Shown here one piece after another: positions 45,065 through 54,145 of a stretch of 64,000 bases of DNA (its first letter is position 1; each line of letters starts with the position of its first letter). The stretch covers positions 1 through 64,000 of the forward strand of contig NZ_CALSAN010000017.1 of NCBI RefSeq assembly GCF_943372915.1, written 5' to 3'. The notes under the pieces are model-generated. The model saw nothing but the letters and a program-made list of their open reading frames with translations. It had not been told where the DNA came from and ran no database searches. The DNA is from Ferrovibrio terrae_A (GTDB taxonomy: Bacteria > Pseudomonadota > Alphaproteobacteria > Ferrovibrionales > Ferrovibrionaceae). The position numbers and the translations under genes are program-made.

Positions 45065-46634
45065 GGCGGCGGGCAGCCGTCTGGGTTTTGCCGGCCACCG
45101 CCAGGATGCTGCCGGTCATCTCGGCGGGCTGCGGCAGGCCGAGGAAATGCAGCAGGGTCGGCGCGATGTCGCAGAGCCGGCCGTCGTTGAGGCCGTAAGC
45201 GTTCGTGCGTGGGCCGACCAGCAGCAGCGGCACCGGATTGGTGGTGTGCTGGGTATGGGCCTGGCCGCTGGCGCGATCGCGCATCTCTTCCAGGTTGCCG
45301 TGATCGGCGGTGATCAGCATCACGCCATCCATTTGGGTGACGGCTGTTTCCAGTTTCGCGATGCAGGCATCGATGGTTTCGGCGGCCTTGATGGCGGCAG
45401 GCATCGAGCCGGTATGGCCCACCATGTCCGGATTGGCATAGTTGACGATGACCAGATCATACTGCCCCGAGGTGATCGCCGCCGTCAGCTTGTCAGTCAG
45501 TTCCGGCGCCGACATCTCCGGCTGCAAATCGTAAGTCTTCACCTTCGGTGACGGCACCAGGATGCGGTCCTCGCCGGCGAAGGGCTGCTCCTCGCCACCG
45601 TTCATGAAGAATGTGACATGGGCGTATTTCTCGGTCTCGGCGATGCGCAGCTGCGTCTTGCCGGCATTGGCCAGCACTTCACCCAGGACATTGGGATAGC
45701 GCACCGGCGCGTAAGCCGTGGCGAGGAAGGGATTCAGTGCGGTGGAATATTCGGTGAGACCAACGGCGCCGGCAAAGGTCACCACGCGGGCGCGCTTGAA
45801 GCCGTCGAAATGCGGGTCGAGCAGGGCGGTCAGGATCTCGCGTGCGCGGTCGGCGCGGAAATTCGCCATCAGCACGCCATCGCCGTTCTGCATGCCGGTG
45901 AAACCGGCGATCGCGGTGGGTGCGATGAACTCGTCGCTTTCATCGGCGGCATAGCTCTGTTCGACGGCCGCTTCGGCGCTGGTGGCGGTTTTGCCCTTGC
46001 CGTCGACCAGCGCCTCATAGGCCTGGGCGACACGCTCCCAGCGCTTGTCGCGATCCATTGCAAAGAAACGACCCGACACGGTGGCAAACGACACATGGGC
46101 CGCGCCATCAATCTGCTGGCGGAATGTCTTCAGGAACGTCAGGGCGCTTTTCGGCGCGGTATCGCGGCCATCCGCGAACATATGGATTTTTACAGCAATG
46201 CCGGATGCGGCAAAGATCCTGGCCACGGCGGCCATGTGATCCTGGTGCGAATGCACGCCGCCATCCGACAGCAGGCCGAGCAGGTGCAGCGCGCCGCCAC
46301 TTTGCTTCAGCTTGCCGATCAGGCCGGTGATCGCCGGGTTGTCTTTCAGCGTGCCATCGGCCACCGCATTGTCGATGCGGCCGAGATCGGGCACGGCGAT
46401 GCGCCCGGCGCCGATATTCATGTGGCCGACTTCCGAATTACCCATCTGGCCATCGGGCAGGCCGACATCGCGGCCGGATGTGCCGACCTTGGCGAACGGG
46501 CGGGTTTCCAGCAGGCGGCGGTAATTGGGCAGCCGCGCCTGCGCCAGCGCGTTGTCGGCCGGATCGTCGCGCAGGCCCCAGCCGTCCAGGATGCACAGGA
46601 CGACGGGTTTGCGGATATTCTGGGTCTTGGTCAT
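45057..46634 (-). CDS. gpmI: 2,3-bisphosphoglycerate-independent phosphoglycerate mutase
   Basis: A 525-residue glycolytic enzyme of the alkaline phosphatase superfamily, using two metal ions. D17 in LCILDGWGLRDDP and the phosphorylated S67 in MGNSEVGHMNIGAGR lie in the phosphatase domain. SDGGVHSHQDHM and HMFADGRDTAPKS belong to the transferase domain, and MLITADHGNLEEM holds late metal ligands. Length is typical. It is the third gene of the rsfS-rlmH-gpmI-envC-ctpA series. Confidence 0.97.
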   Translation of the reverse strand: MTKTQNIRKPVVLCILDGWGLRDDPADNALAQARLPNYRRLLETRPFAKVGTSGRDVGLPDGQMGNSEVGHMNIGAGRIAVPDLGRIDNAVADGTLKDNPAITGLIGKLKQSGGALHLLGLLSDGGVHSHQDHMAAVARIFAASGIAVKIHMFADGRDTAPKSALTFLKTFRQQIDGAAHVSFATVSGRFFAMDRDKRWERVAQAYEALVDGKGKTATSAEAAVEQSYAADESDEFIAPTAIAGFTGMQNGDGVLMANFRADRAREILTALLDPHFDGFKRARVVTFAGAVGLTEYSTALNPFLATAYAPVRYPNVLGEVLANAGKTQLRIAETEKYAHVTFFMNGGEEQPFAGEDRILVPSPKVKTYDLQPEMSAPELTDKLTAAITSGQYDLVIVNYANPDMVGHTGSMPAAIKAAETIDACIAKLETAVTQMDGVMLITADHGNLEEMRDRASGQAHTQHTTNPVPLLLVGPRTNAYGLNDGRLCDIAPTLLHFLGLPQPAEMTGSILAVAGKTQTAARRLA

Positions 46635-46743
46635 GGCTGTCGGTAAAGGCTTGGGTTTCTAGGGCTTCTACATAACGCAGCGCGGGCCAAAGGTCACGCC
46701 GGGCTTTCCCCTCACAGTGATCGGAAACATCAATTCTGGCCGG

Positions 46744-47214
46744 TCAATCACGATGATAGGGGTGCCCGGTCTGCAGGCTCCAGGCCCGGTAGAGCTGCTC
46801 CAGCAGCATCACCCTGGCCAGCAAATGCGGCCAGGTCATGGCAGACAGCGACAGCGTCAGCCGGGCTTTCGCCGCCAGGGCGGGGTCCAGCCCGTCGGCG
46901 CCGCCGATCAGGAAGGCGATCTCGGCCTCGCCATGGTCACGCCACTGGGCCAGCAGGTCGGCGAAATGGCGGCTGGTCAGGCTCTTGCCGCGCTCGTCCA
47001 GCGCCACGATGACGGCACCTTTCGGGATGGCGGCCAGTAGCAGGGCCGCCTCGCGGCTTTTACGCTCGGCCACGCTGCCGCCCTGCTTCTTGTCCTCCAC
47101 CTCGCGGATGGTGACCGGCCAGGGCAGGCGCTCGCGATAGCTTTCCAGCAGGCTCTGGGCCGCATCATGCTTGGCGCGGCCGGCCTTGCCGATGCAGGCG
47201 ACCGTGATCTTCAT
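46744..47214 (-). CDS. rlmH: 23S rRNA pseudouridine1915 N3-methyltransferase
   Basis: A 156-residue SPOUT-class knotted methyltransferase that modifies pseudouridine 1915 in the assembled 70S ribosome. VIVALDERGKSLTSRHFADL, FLIGGADGLDPAL and the C-terminal LEQLYRAWSLQTGHPYHRD, which completes the SAM-binding knot, are all present. It starts 12 bases after the rsfS stop. About 110 bases separate it from gpmI; no gene or clear signal seen there. Confidence 0.96.
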   Translation of the reverse strand: MKITVACIGKAGRAKHDAAQSLLESYRERLPWPVTIREVEDKKQGGSVAERKSREAALLLAAIPKGAVIVALDERGKSLTSRHFADLLAQWRDHGEAEIAFLIGGADGLDPALAAKARLTLSLSAMTWPHLLARVMLLEQLYRAWSLQTGHPYHRD

Positions 47215-47226
47215 GGCGTGAGAGCT

Positions 47227-47871
47227 TTATGCCGCAGCAGGTTCCGGAATGGCCGCGCCGCCCCACATCTTTTCCAGATTGTAGAAGCTGCGCACTTCCG
47301 GCCGGAAGATATGCACGACGATATCGCCAGTATCGATCAGCACCCAGTCGCCCACGGCCTTGCCCTCGGCGCGCACCTTGCGGCCGGTTTCCTTGGAAAT
47401 CCGCTCGACCAGATGCTCGGCGATGGCGCTGACCTGGCGCGAGGAGCGGCCCGATGCGATCACCAGAAAGTCGGCAATCGAGGATTTGCCGGCCAGTTCG
47501 ATCGACACGATCTCCTCGGCCTTGTCGTCATCCAGCGACTTGAGGATCATCTGGTGCAGCTTGAGCACTGCGGGCGGCACCGCGATCTTCTTCGGCGCGG
47601 CCTTCGCCGTGGTCTTCTCGGCGCCCTTTTTCGCGGATTTCGGTTTGCCGGCCTGCGCCTTGTTCGCCGCCTTGGCAGCGGCCTTGGTCACGGCGGTTGT
47701 CACCGTCTTGGGCGCGGTGACCTTCTTCGATCCGGTACTTTTGGTGGCTGCAGTCTTGTTCTTTGCCGCGGCGGCCGGCTTCTTGGCGGCGGCGGTCTTG
47801 GACTTCGATGTCGCCTTGGGTTTGGCCCCACTGGCGGCAGTCGCGCTTTTGCGCGTCGTGGATGTTGCGAT
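47227..47871 (-). CDS. rsfS: ribosome silencing factor with Lys/Ala-rich N-terminal extension, probable ATC start
   Basis: A 214-residue protein if started at the ATC at 47871. The C-terminal ~110 residues are the RsfS domain (LHQMILKSLDDDKAEE, IELAGKSSIADFLVIASG, AEGKAVGDWVLIDTGDIVVHIF), which binds L14 and blocks 30S joining in starvation. Preceding it are about 95 residues made mostly of Ala, Lys and Thr. The only ATG in frame upstream is inside the NhaD gene with no ribosome site. A perfect AGGAGG (47880-47885) lies 8 bases before ATC GCA ACA, so an ATC start is proposed; GTG codons near residue 57 are the alternative. Confidence 0.85.
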   Translation of the reverse strand: MATSTTRKSATAASGAKPKATSKSKTAAAKKPAAAAKNKTAATKSTGSKKVTAPKTVTTAVTKAAAKAANKAQAGKPKSAKKGAEKTTAKAAPKKIAVPPAVLKLHQMILKSLDDDKAEEIVSIELAGKSSIADFLVIASGRSSRQVSAIAEHLVERISKETGRKVRAEGKAVGDWVLIDTGDIVVHIFRPEVRSFYNLEKMWGGAAIPEPAAA

Positions 47872-47879
47872 GGCTCTGT

Positions 47880-47885
47880 CCTCCT
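47880..47885 (-). promoter_or_regulatory. ribosome binding site deciding the rsfS start
   Basis: AGGAGG on the minus strand, the best Shine-Dalgarno match in this operon. The 8-base spacer ends at ATC, not at ATG, GTG or TTG. No alternative frame from this site gives a longer protein. Confidence 0.65.
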
Positions 47886-48020
47886 GCGCAATCCCCGGCT
47901 TTTGGCCGGTTCCCGGCCTCGATCCGGCCCAGAACCGAAGCGGGGGCCGAATCGGCTTCAGTCTACCCCGACTCGGGGTATCCGACAATGAAAGTCCGAT
48001 GACGACCTGCGGTTGCCGCC

Positions 48021-49433
48021 CTACAGGAACCAGATCCAGGTGATCAGGGCAAACGGCAGCAGCAGCAGCGGGAAGCTCCACAGCATGTAGCCGAAAAAGC
48101 TCGGCATGCGGACGCCCGACTGCTCGGCGATGGCCTTGACCATGAAATTCGGCGCATTGCCGATATAGGTGAGCGCGCCCATGTAGACCGCGCCCATCGA
48201 GATCGCCAGCAGCGTGCTCGCCATCGGCCCCATCAGCGTGGCGGCATCGCCGCCGGCCATGTGGAAGAACACCAGATAGGTCGGCGCATTGTCGAGGAAG
48301 GCCGACAGCATGCCGGTGAGCCAGAAATACATCTCGTCGCGCGGTGCACCGTCGGGTCCGGTGGCGAGCGCGATCAGGTCATGCAACTGGCCATCGGCGC
48401 CGGCGCGCAGGATGGCGATCACCGGCACGATGGTGAGGAAGATGCCGGCAAACAGCTTGGCCACTTCCAGGATCGGCTCCCAGGTGAAGCCGTTGCCGTC
48501 GCGCGTGGTCTTGCTGGTGATCAGCAACGACAGGCCGGCCAGTGCGAGCAGGATGATGTCGCGCGCCAGATTCTGCGGCTTCACCTCGACGCCGCCGACA
48601 GACAGGCTCCAGTCCGGTGCCCAGGTGCCTGACAGCAGCACCGCGCCGATCACGCCGGCGAGCAGGAAGATGTTGACGCCGCCCTCGATGCCGATGGTGG
48701 TGTCGGGCGTCGGATCGCGGACGATGCCTTCCTTGATGTAGTAGTGACGGTCGATCACGTAGAACAGCGCCAGCAGGATCATGCCGAGCAGCAGCGTGGG
48801 CGTGAACATCGCCTCCATAGTCCAGAAGAAGCGCACGCCGTTGAGGAAGCCCAGGAACAGCGGCGGATCGCCCAGCGGTGTCAGCGCGCCGCCGACATTG
48901 GCGACCAGGAAAATGAAAAACACGACGACATGCACATTGTGCTTACGATTGTCGTTGGCGCGGATGAGTGGCCGGATCAGCAGCATGGCGGCGCCGGTGG
49001 TGCCCATCCAGCTGGCCAGCACGGTGCCGGCGGCAAGCAGCCCGGTATTCAGGCTGGGGCTGCCATGCAGGTTGCCCATGATGCGCACGCCGCCGGCGAT
49101 CACGAACAGCGCCAGCAGCAGGATGGTGAAGGGTAGGTATTCATGCAGCGCCACTTCCAGCACCACATGGGTGGCGGCGCCGAAGCCGTCGCGCAACGCA
49201 AAGGGAATCAGAAAGGTGAGGCCCCAGAGGGCGGCGATCTTGCCGTAATGATGATGCCAGAAAGACGGCGCCAGCAGCGGCAGCAGCGCGATGGACAGCA
49301 GGATGCCGGCAAAGGGCAGGCCCCAGAGCAGGCTCAGGCCCGCGCCATCAATGGCGGCGGCGGCCTCTGCTGGTGCAGCGAAGCTGCACAGCGCCAGCAC
49401 CGTAAGAATAGCGGCTGAAAGACTGGCTGGCAT
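48021..49433 (-). CDS. NhaD-type sodium:proton antiporter (copy 1)
   Basis: A 470-residue ion transporter of the ArsB/NhaD superfamily. It starts with a cleavable-looking hydrophobic segment ending PAEAAAA, then about 12 spans. Signature segments are WHHHYGKIAALWGLTFL, GSPSLNTGLLAAGTVLASWM, GTTGAAMLLIRPLIRANDNR, ANVGGALTPLGDPPLFLGFL and DNAPTYLVFFHMAGG. It is a close tandem paralog of the next gene. The spacing to rsfS is about 150 bases with no gene; I see only the rsfS ribosome site there. Confidence 0.88.
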   Translation of the reverse strand: MPASLSAAILTVLALCSFAAPAEAAAAIDGAGLSLLWGLPFAGILLSIALLPLLAPSFWHHHYGKIAALWGLTFLIPFALRDGFGAATHVVLEVALHEYLPFTILLLALFVIAGGVRIMGNLHGSPSLNTGLLAAGTVLASWMGTTGAAMLLIRPLIRANDNRKHNVHVVVFFIFLVANVGGALTPLGDPPLFLGFLNGVRFFWTMEAMFTPTLLLGMILLALFYVIDRHYYIKEGIVRDPTPDTTIGIEGGVNIFLLAGVIGAVLLSGTWAPDWSLSVGGVEVKPQNLARDIILLALAGLSLLITSKTTRDGNGFTWEPILEVAKLFAGIFLTIVPVIAILRAGADGQLHDLIALATGPDGAPRDEMYFWLTGMLSAFLDNAPTYLVFFHMAGGDAATLMGPMASTLLAISMGAVYMGALTYIGNAPNFMVKAIAEQSGVRMPSFFGYMLWSFPLLLLPFALITWIWFL

Positions 49434-49531
49434 CGCGGCGCGCCCCCTCGGTTGTTATTCGCGTCGTGTGTCGCGCAACCGATATGGGGGGGCGCTGCCG
49501 CCGATGGCAACCCTTGCCGGGCCCTGCCGGG

Positions 49532-50950
49532 TCAGAACATGAAGAACAGCAGGGTAACAAGCCCGAAACATGGCAGCAGGATGGCACAGCTCCAGGCCAT
49601 ATAGCCGAAGAAGCTCGGCATCTTCACGTTCATCTCTTCTGCGATCGCCTTGACCATGAAATTCGGCGCATTGCCGATATAGGAGTTGGCGCCCATGAAC
49701 ACCGCACCGGCTGAAATCGCCAGCAGCGTGGTGGCCAGCGATCCCATCAGCACCTGTGCATCGCCGCTCGCCATGTTGAAGAACACCAGATAGGTCGGCG
49801 CATTGTCGAGGAAGCTGGAGAGAATGCCGGTCAGCCAGAAATACATCACGTTGTTCGGCGAGCCATCGGCATTGGAGGCCAGGCTGACCAGCCCACCGAG
49901 CGCGCCATCGGGGCCGGCACGCAGGATGGCGATGGCCGGGATGATGGTGACGAAGATGCCGGCAAACAGCTTGGCCACTTCGGCGATCGGGCCCCAGGTG
50001 AAGCCGTTGTCGCTGCGGGTCTGCTGCGCGGTCAGCTTCAGCGACAGGCCGGCGATCACCAGCAGCAGGATGTCGCGCGCCAGGTTCTGCAGTTCCACGC
50101 CGACGCCAAACACGCTCAGTTCCACGCCGGGTTTCCAGGTGCCTGACATCAGCACGGCCAGGATCACGGCGCCGAGCAGCACCAGGTTGATGCCGCCTTC
50201 CATGCCGATGGCGCTGTCGGGCGTCGGGTCGGGCGCGATGATGCCTTCCTTTTTGTAGAGATAGCTGTCGAGGGCATAGAACAGCCCCAGCAGCACCACG
50301 GCGACCAGCAGGGTCGGCATGAACAGTGCTTTGGTGGTCCAGAAGAAATCGACACCCTTGAGGAAGCCGAGGAACAGCGGCGGATCGCCCAGCGGCGTCA
50401 GCGCGCCGCCGATGTTGGAGACCAGGAAGATGAAGAACACCACCACATGCACATTGTGCTTGCGGTTGTCGTTGGCGCGGATCAGCGGCCGGATCATCAG
50501 CATGGATGCACCGGTGGTGCCCATCCAGCTGGCCAGCACAGTGCCGATGAACAGCATGCCGGTGTTCAGGCTGGGCGAGCCATGCAGGTTGCCGGTCAGC
50601 CGCACGCCGCCGGCTACGGTGAACAGGGCGAACAGCAGGATGATGAAGGGGATATATTCATGCAGTGCCACTTCCAGCAGCACATGCGCGGTGCCGCCGG
50701 CGCCGATCTGCAGGCCGAAGGGCACGACGACGCACAGGCCCCAGAAGGCGGCGACCTTGCCGTAATGGTGATGCCAGAACTGCGGGGTGAACAGCGGCAT
50801 CAGGGCGATCGAGAGCAGGATGCCGGCAAACGGCAGCACCCAGAGAATGTTCAGGCTGCGTCCGTCGATGGCGGCGGCCTCGGCCGGCAGGGCAGCCAGC
50901 AGGACAAGCACACAGGCAGGCGCAAGGCGCAGAAGACGCAGACAGGTCAT
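49532..50950 (-). CDS. NhaD-type sodium:proton antiporter (copy 2)
   Basis: A 472-residue paralog with the same order of motifs: FWHHHYGKVAAFWGL, GSPSLNTGMLFIGTVLASWM, GTTGASMLMIRPLIRANDNR, SNIGGALTPLGDPPLFLGFL and FLDNAPTYLVFFNMASG. The signal-like N-terminus (LAPACVLVLLAALPAEA) is less similar. It has its own GGGGGAATC ribosome site. Gene duplication with both copies kept suggests different ion affinity or expression, an inference only. Confidence 0.88.
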   Translation of the reverse strand: MTCLRLLRLAPACVLVLLAALPAEAAAIDGRSLNILWVLPFAGILLSIALMPLFTPQFWHHHYGKVAAFWGLCVVVPFGLQIGAGGTAHVLLEVALHEYIPFIILLFALFTVAGGVRLTGNLHGSPSLNTGMLFIGTVLASWMGTTGASMLMIRPLIRANDNRKHNVHVVVFFIFLVSNIGGALTPLGDPPLFLGFLKGVDFFWTTKALFMPTLLVAVVLLGLFYALDSYLYKKEGIIAPDPTPDSAIGMEGGINLVLLGAVILAVLMSGTWKPGVELSVFGVGVELQNLARDILLLVIAGLSLKLTAQQTRSDNGFTWGPIAEVAKLFAGIFVTIIPAIAILRAGPDGALGGLVSLASNADGSPNNVMYFWLTGILSSFLDNAPTYLVFFNMASGDAQVLMGSLATTLLAISAGAVFMGANSYIGNAPNFMVKAIAEEMNVKMPSFFGYMAWSCAILLPCFGLVTLLFFMF

Positions 50951-51006
50951 GATTCCCCCGATATCCCGAAACAGCCGCGCAGCTTAACGGCGCGGGCGGG
51001 GCGGGA

Positions 51007-51972
51007 TCAACCCGGCGGACGGCCGGGTGGCGCCTGCTCCGGCGGCGTTTCCCCCGGTGCGGTCACATAGGGGGCCTCTGGCGCGTCATGGCCGGCCGGG
51101 TCCTGGTGGATGATGATGCCGGCGCCGGGAAACAGGGTCAGCAGTTCGGCCTCGATCTCGTCGGAAATGCGATGCGCCTCACGCAGACTGATCTCCGGGT
51201 CGAGTTCGAGATGAAACTGGATGAAAACCTGGGTGCCGGCCTGGCGCGTGCGCAGGTCATGCAGGGCGCGGGCCTTTTCGTGGCGACGCACCACGGCAAG
51301 GACGCGCTCGCGGTCGGCATCGGCCAGCTCGCGGTCCATCAGGTTGTCGAGCGCCCCGCGCACGATGTCGATGGCGCTTTTCACGATGATGGCGGCGACG
51401 ACCAGCGCAGCGGCGGCATCGACCCAGACATAGTCGGGCTGGCTGGCCAGCAGCAGGGCCAGGATCACGGTCAGGTTGGTGGCCAGATCGCCGACATAGT
51501 GCAACCGGTCGGCTGCGATGGCGAGCGAGCCGGTCTGCCGCACGATGTGGCGCTGGTACAGGATCAGGCCGCCGGTCAGCAGGATCGACAGCACCATCAC
51601 GGCAATGCCGGCAGGGCTGCTGCCGATCGGCTGCGGCGTCACCAGATGCTGGATGCCGGTGATGAACAGATACAGCGCCGAGCCGGCCACCAGCGCACCC
51701 TGGCCCAGACCGGCGAGCGCCTCGGCCTTGCCATGGCCGAAGCGATGCTCGTCATCGGCCGGCGTCAGCGCGTGGCGCACCGCGAGCAGATTGATGGCCG
51801 AGGCCACGCCATCGAGCAGGCTGTCGACCAGCGATGCCAGCAGGGCAACGGATTCGGTCTGCAGCCAGGCTGCCAGTTTGGCCGCCACCAGCAGCAGGAC
51901 CACCAGCACCGAGGCATAGGTGGCGCGGCGCATCAGCCGCGCTTTGAGCGCCGGATCGTGGGCTGCGGTCAC
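51007..51972 (-). CDS. cation diffusion facilitator (FieF/CDF family)
   Basis: A 321-residue metal/proton antiporter with six spans. The first metal-site half is in LVDSLLDGVASAINLL, with the DxxxD spacing, and EHRFGHGKAEALAGLGQ follows. The second half is DRLHYVGDLATNLTVI, and the cytosolic C-terminal domain (residues about 210-300) includes LHDLRTRQAGTQVFIQFHLE. Zinc, iron or cadmium export is the family role. The last ~20 residues are Pro-rich. Its ATG overlaps the pdxH stop (ATGA), so the pair is coupled. Confidence 0.92.
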   Translation of the reverse strand: MTAAHDPALKARLMRRATYASVLVVLLLVAAKLAAWLQTESVALLASLVDSLLDGVASAINLLAVRHALTPADDEHRFGHGKAEALAGLGQGALVAGSALYLFITGIQHLVTPQPIGSSPAGIAVMVLSILLTGGLILYQRHIVRQTGSLAIAADRLHYVGDLATNLTVILALLLASQPDYVWVDAAAALVVAAIIVKSAIDIVRGALDNLMDRELADADRERVLAVVRRHEKARALHDLRTRQAGTQVFIQFHLELDPEISLREAHRISDEIEAELLTLFPGAGIIIHQDPAGHDAPEAPYVTAPGETPPEQAPPGRPPG

Positions 51973-52559
51973 GGGTAGAGCTGTTCGGTGGCCCAGGGCG
52001 CCGCCGCATCGGCGCGGCGATAGACCAGGCGTTCATGCAGGCGGAAGGGCTTGTCGGTCCAGAATTCGATATAGCTCGGCGCGATGCGGAAGCCCGACCA
52101 GTAGGGCGGCCGCGGCACCTCGCCGATGGCATGCTTGGCGGCATATTTCGCCACCGCGGCTTCCAGCGCGAAACGCCCTTCCAGCGGGCGCGACTGCTGC
52201 GAGGCCCAGGCGCCGATGCGGCTGTCGCGGGGACGCGAGGCGAAATAGGCATCGGCCTCGGAGTCAGACACCACGCTCACCGCGCCGCGGATGCGCACCT
52301 GGCGCCGCAGGCTCTTCCAGTGGAACACGGCGGCGGCCTGTTTGTTGGCCAGCAGCTCGGTGCCCTTCTGGCTTTCGAAATTGGTGTAGAAGACAAAGCT
52401 GCGCGCGTCGTGATCCTTCAGCAGCACCATGCGCACATTGGGCAGGCCGTCGGTATCGGCGGTGGCCAGCGCCATGGCATTGGCATCGTTGGGCTCGCTG
52501 GCTTCGGCCTGTTTGAGCCAGGCGGAGAACAGGGCAAACGGATCGGCGGCGGGGGTCAT
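51969..52559 (-). CDS. pdxH: pyridoxamine 5'-phosphate oxidase
   Basis: A 196-residue FMN flavoprotein making pyridoxal 5'-phosphate. NVRMVLLKDHDARSFVFYTN, SQKGTELLANKQAAAVFHWK and LRRQVRIRGAV are the FMN-binding part; YFASRPRDSRIGAWASQQS and the C-terminal RLVYRRADAAAPWATEQLYP complete the active site. ATG 52559 begins the family-like N-terminus; 19 further residues in the open frame are not conserved. Coupled to the CDF gene by a 4-base overlap. Confidence 0.96.
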   Translation of the reverse strand: MTPAADPFALFSAWLKQAEASEPNDANAMALATADTDGLPNVRMVLLKDHDARSFVFYTNFESQKGTELLANKQAAAVFHWKSLRRQVRIRGAVSVVSDSEADAYFASRPRDSRIGAWASQQSRPLEGRFALEAAVAKYAAKHAIGEVPRPPYWSGFRIAPSYIEFWTDKPFRLHERLVYRRADAAAPWATEQLYP

Positions 52560-52756
52560 GGTCTGAACTCTTTGGCGTCTGAACAAGTCTTTGGGACTGC
52601 GAAACAATCGCGACAAGGCCGGGGCACAATCCCGGTGTCATGCGATGTTACAGTGTGCCGCGAAGTTACCCAACCCCCGCCGCAATCCCGCCGTAATCCC
52701 CGCTCAGATTTTCCGGCGTACCCACTCTGGGTATGTCCAAAAGGATCACGACGTCC

Positions 52757-53263
52757 ATGAACGCCATTTCGCATCGTTTTGCTGGTACTCGCCGTTATAC
52801 GAGCGTGGTTGCCGCAATCGGTATCGCAGCCCTGGTGGCCGCCTGCGCCAATGACAGCGGCCCGAAGCAGACCGGTGGCACCGTGCTGGGTGGCATCGGC
52901 GGTGCCGTCGCCGGCGCCCAGTTCGGCAAGGGCACCGGCCAGTTGGTCGGCGTTGCCGCCGGCACCCTGATCGGTGCGCTGCTCGGCTCGGAAGTCGGCA
53001 AGTCGCTCGACAAGGCGGATCGCACCTATATGGAGCGCGCCAACCAGCGCGCCCTGGAAACCACCCCGTCCGGCACCCAGGTGTCGTGGCGCAACCCCGA
53101 CAGCGGCAATGCCGGCACCATCGTGCCGCAGCCGGCCTACCAGGCGCCCAGCGGCGAGTATTGCCGCGAGTTCCAGCAGACCATCCAGGTCGGCGGTGAA
53201 AGCAAGCAGGGCTATGGCACCGCCTGCCGCCAGCCCGACGGCAGCTGGAAGGTCATGCACTGA
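52757..53263 (+). CDS. glycine-zipper 2TM lipoprotein (17 kDa surface antigen-like)
   Basis: A 168-residue outer-membrane lipoprotein. The basic N-terminus is followed by VVAAIGIAALVAAC, a lipobox with the modified Cys at the end. Two glycine-zipper helices follow: GGTVLGGIGGAVAGAQFG and GQLVGVAAGTLIGALLG. The C-terminal domain carries YCREFQQTIQVGGESKQGYG and ACRQPDGSWKV, as in the Rickettsia 17 kDa antigen. ATG 52757 is preferred over one eight codons upstream because AAAAGGA lies between. A strong terminator follows. Confidence 0.9.
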   Translation: MNAISHRFAGTRRYTSVVAAIGIAALVAACANDSGPKQTGGTVLGGIGGAVAGAQFGKGTGQLVGVAAGTLIGALLGSEVGKSLDKADRTYMERANQRALETTPSGTQVSWRNPDSGNAGTIVPQPAYQAPSGEYCREFQQTIQVGGESKQGYGTACRQPDGSWKVMH

Positions 53264-53336
53264 TGTCCCGGCCTGGGCGCTGCAGGGCCTCAGGCTGAAT
53301 ACCCGCGTATTTCCATTTCCCTTCCCCCCAGACTAA

Positions 53337-53370
53337 ACGGCGTATCCTTCCGGATGCGCCGTCTTTTTTT
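53337..53370 (+). terminator. intrinsic terminator of the lipoprotein gene
   Basis: An 11-base-pair stem (ACGGCGTATCC / GGATGCGCCGT, one T-G pair) with loop TTCC, followed by CTTTTTTT. Confidence 0.9.
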
Positions 53371-53454
53371 GTGATCTGTTAACCCCGCGGGCCCAGAATG
53401 ACGCGGCTATCCGGCAGAAGCCGGGTGGCAGACATTGCAGAGGAGGGGGCCAGA

Positions 53455-54105
53455 ATGGTCGCCGAGATTGCCAGAGACGCCGCGCGGGCGGAGATTGGCG
53501 TGCCGATGCGCGCCCTGCTGGACGCGCGCGATGCGCTGGAGGCCCTGCGGGCACCGCGCCAGAAAACCGATGCCGAGCGCAAGCTCGACGACATCCTGCA
53601 AAACCTGAAAGCCGAGAAGACCGACGCGGCCCGGGAAGCGGCGCGCCGCAAGATCGCGCAGATCAAGGCCAGGCTGCAGGCGCTGAAGCTGGCGGCCGGA
53701 TCGGCGGCGGCCACCGGCGATGCGAAACTGGCGCGCAAGGTGGCCAAGGATATCCGCGATGCGGCACGCGAGCTGGGCAAGGCGCTGAACGAAGCCGGCA
53801 GCGGCAGTGGCGTTGCGCCAGCCATTGCCGGCACTACGGCCGATAGCGAAAAAGCCGCCACACAGCAGAAGCAGGCGCTCGCCGCCGGCAGCGACCTCGC
53901 CGCCCTGAAAGGCGAAGCGGCCGAACTGGTGCAAGAGCTGAAAAAGATCATGCGCAAGCTGCGCCAGACCGGGCTGCATCCCGGCCTCAACCGAAAAGAC
54001 CGCGGCGAGATGGACCGCACGGTTGGCGAGGCCGAGCGCGCGCTGTCCGGCCTGCAGGCGGCTGCCGCGCCGGCCACGGGTGGCGCGGTCGATATCACCG
54101 CCTGA
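53455..54105 (+). CDS. coiled-coil protein, unknown function
   Basis: A 216-residue soluble protein, almost all Ala, Lys, Arg, Glu and Leu, predicted to be long helices: LLDARDALEALRAPRQ, AAREAARRKIAQIKARLQAL and LKGEAAELVQELKKIMRKL. No domain recognised. ATG 53455 is chosen because AGGAGGGGG lies just before it; a start at 53398 has no ribosome site. It follows the lipoprotein terminator, so it likely has its own promoter. Convergent with the histidine-kinase-like gene. Confidence 0.65.
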   Translation: MVAEIARDAARAEIGVPMRALLDARDALEALRAPRQKTDAERKLDDILQNLKAEKTDAAREAARRKIAQIKARLQALKLAAGSAAATGDAKLARKVAKDIRDAARELGKALNEAGSGSGVAPAIAGTTADSEKAATQQKQALAAGSDLAALKGEAAELVQELKKIMRKLRQTGLHPGLNRKDRGEMDRTVGEAERALSGLQAAAAPATGGAVDITA

Positions 54106-54145
54106 TCGCTGTGCGGTCCCGGTTCAGGCCGGGCTCAGGCCGGGC

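Noticed and set aside
47872..48081. ATG start for rsfS at 48081
   Set aside because: It lies inside the NhaD coding end, has no ribosome site, and the added residues are not RsfS-like.
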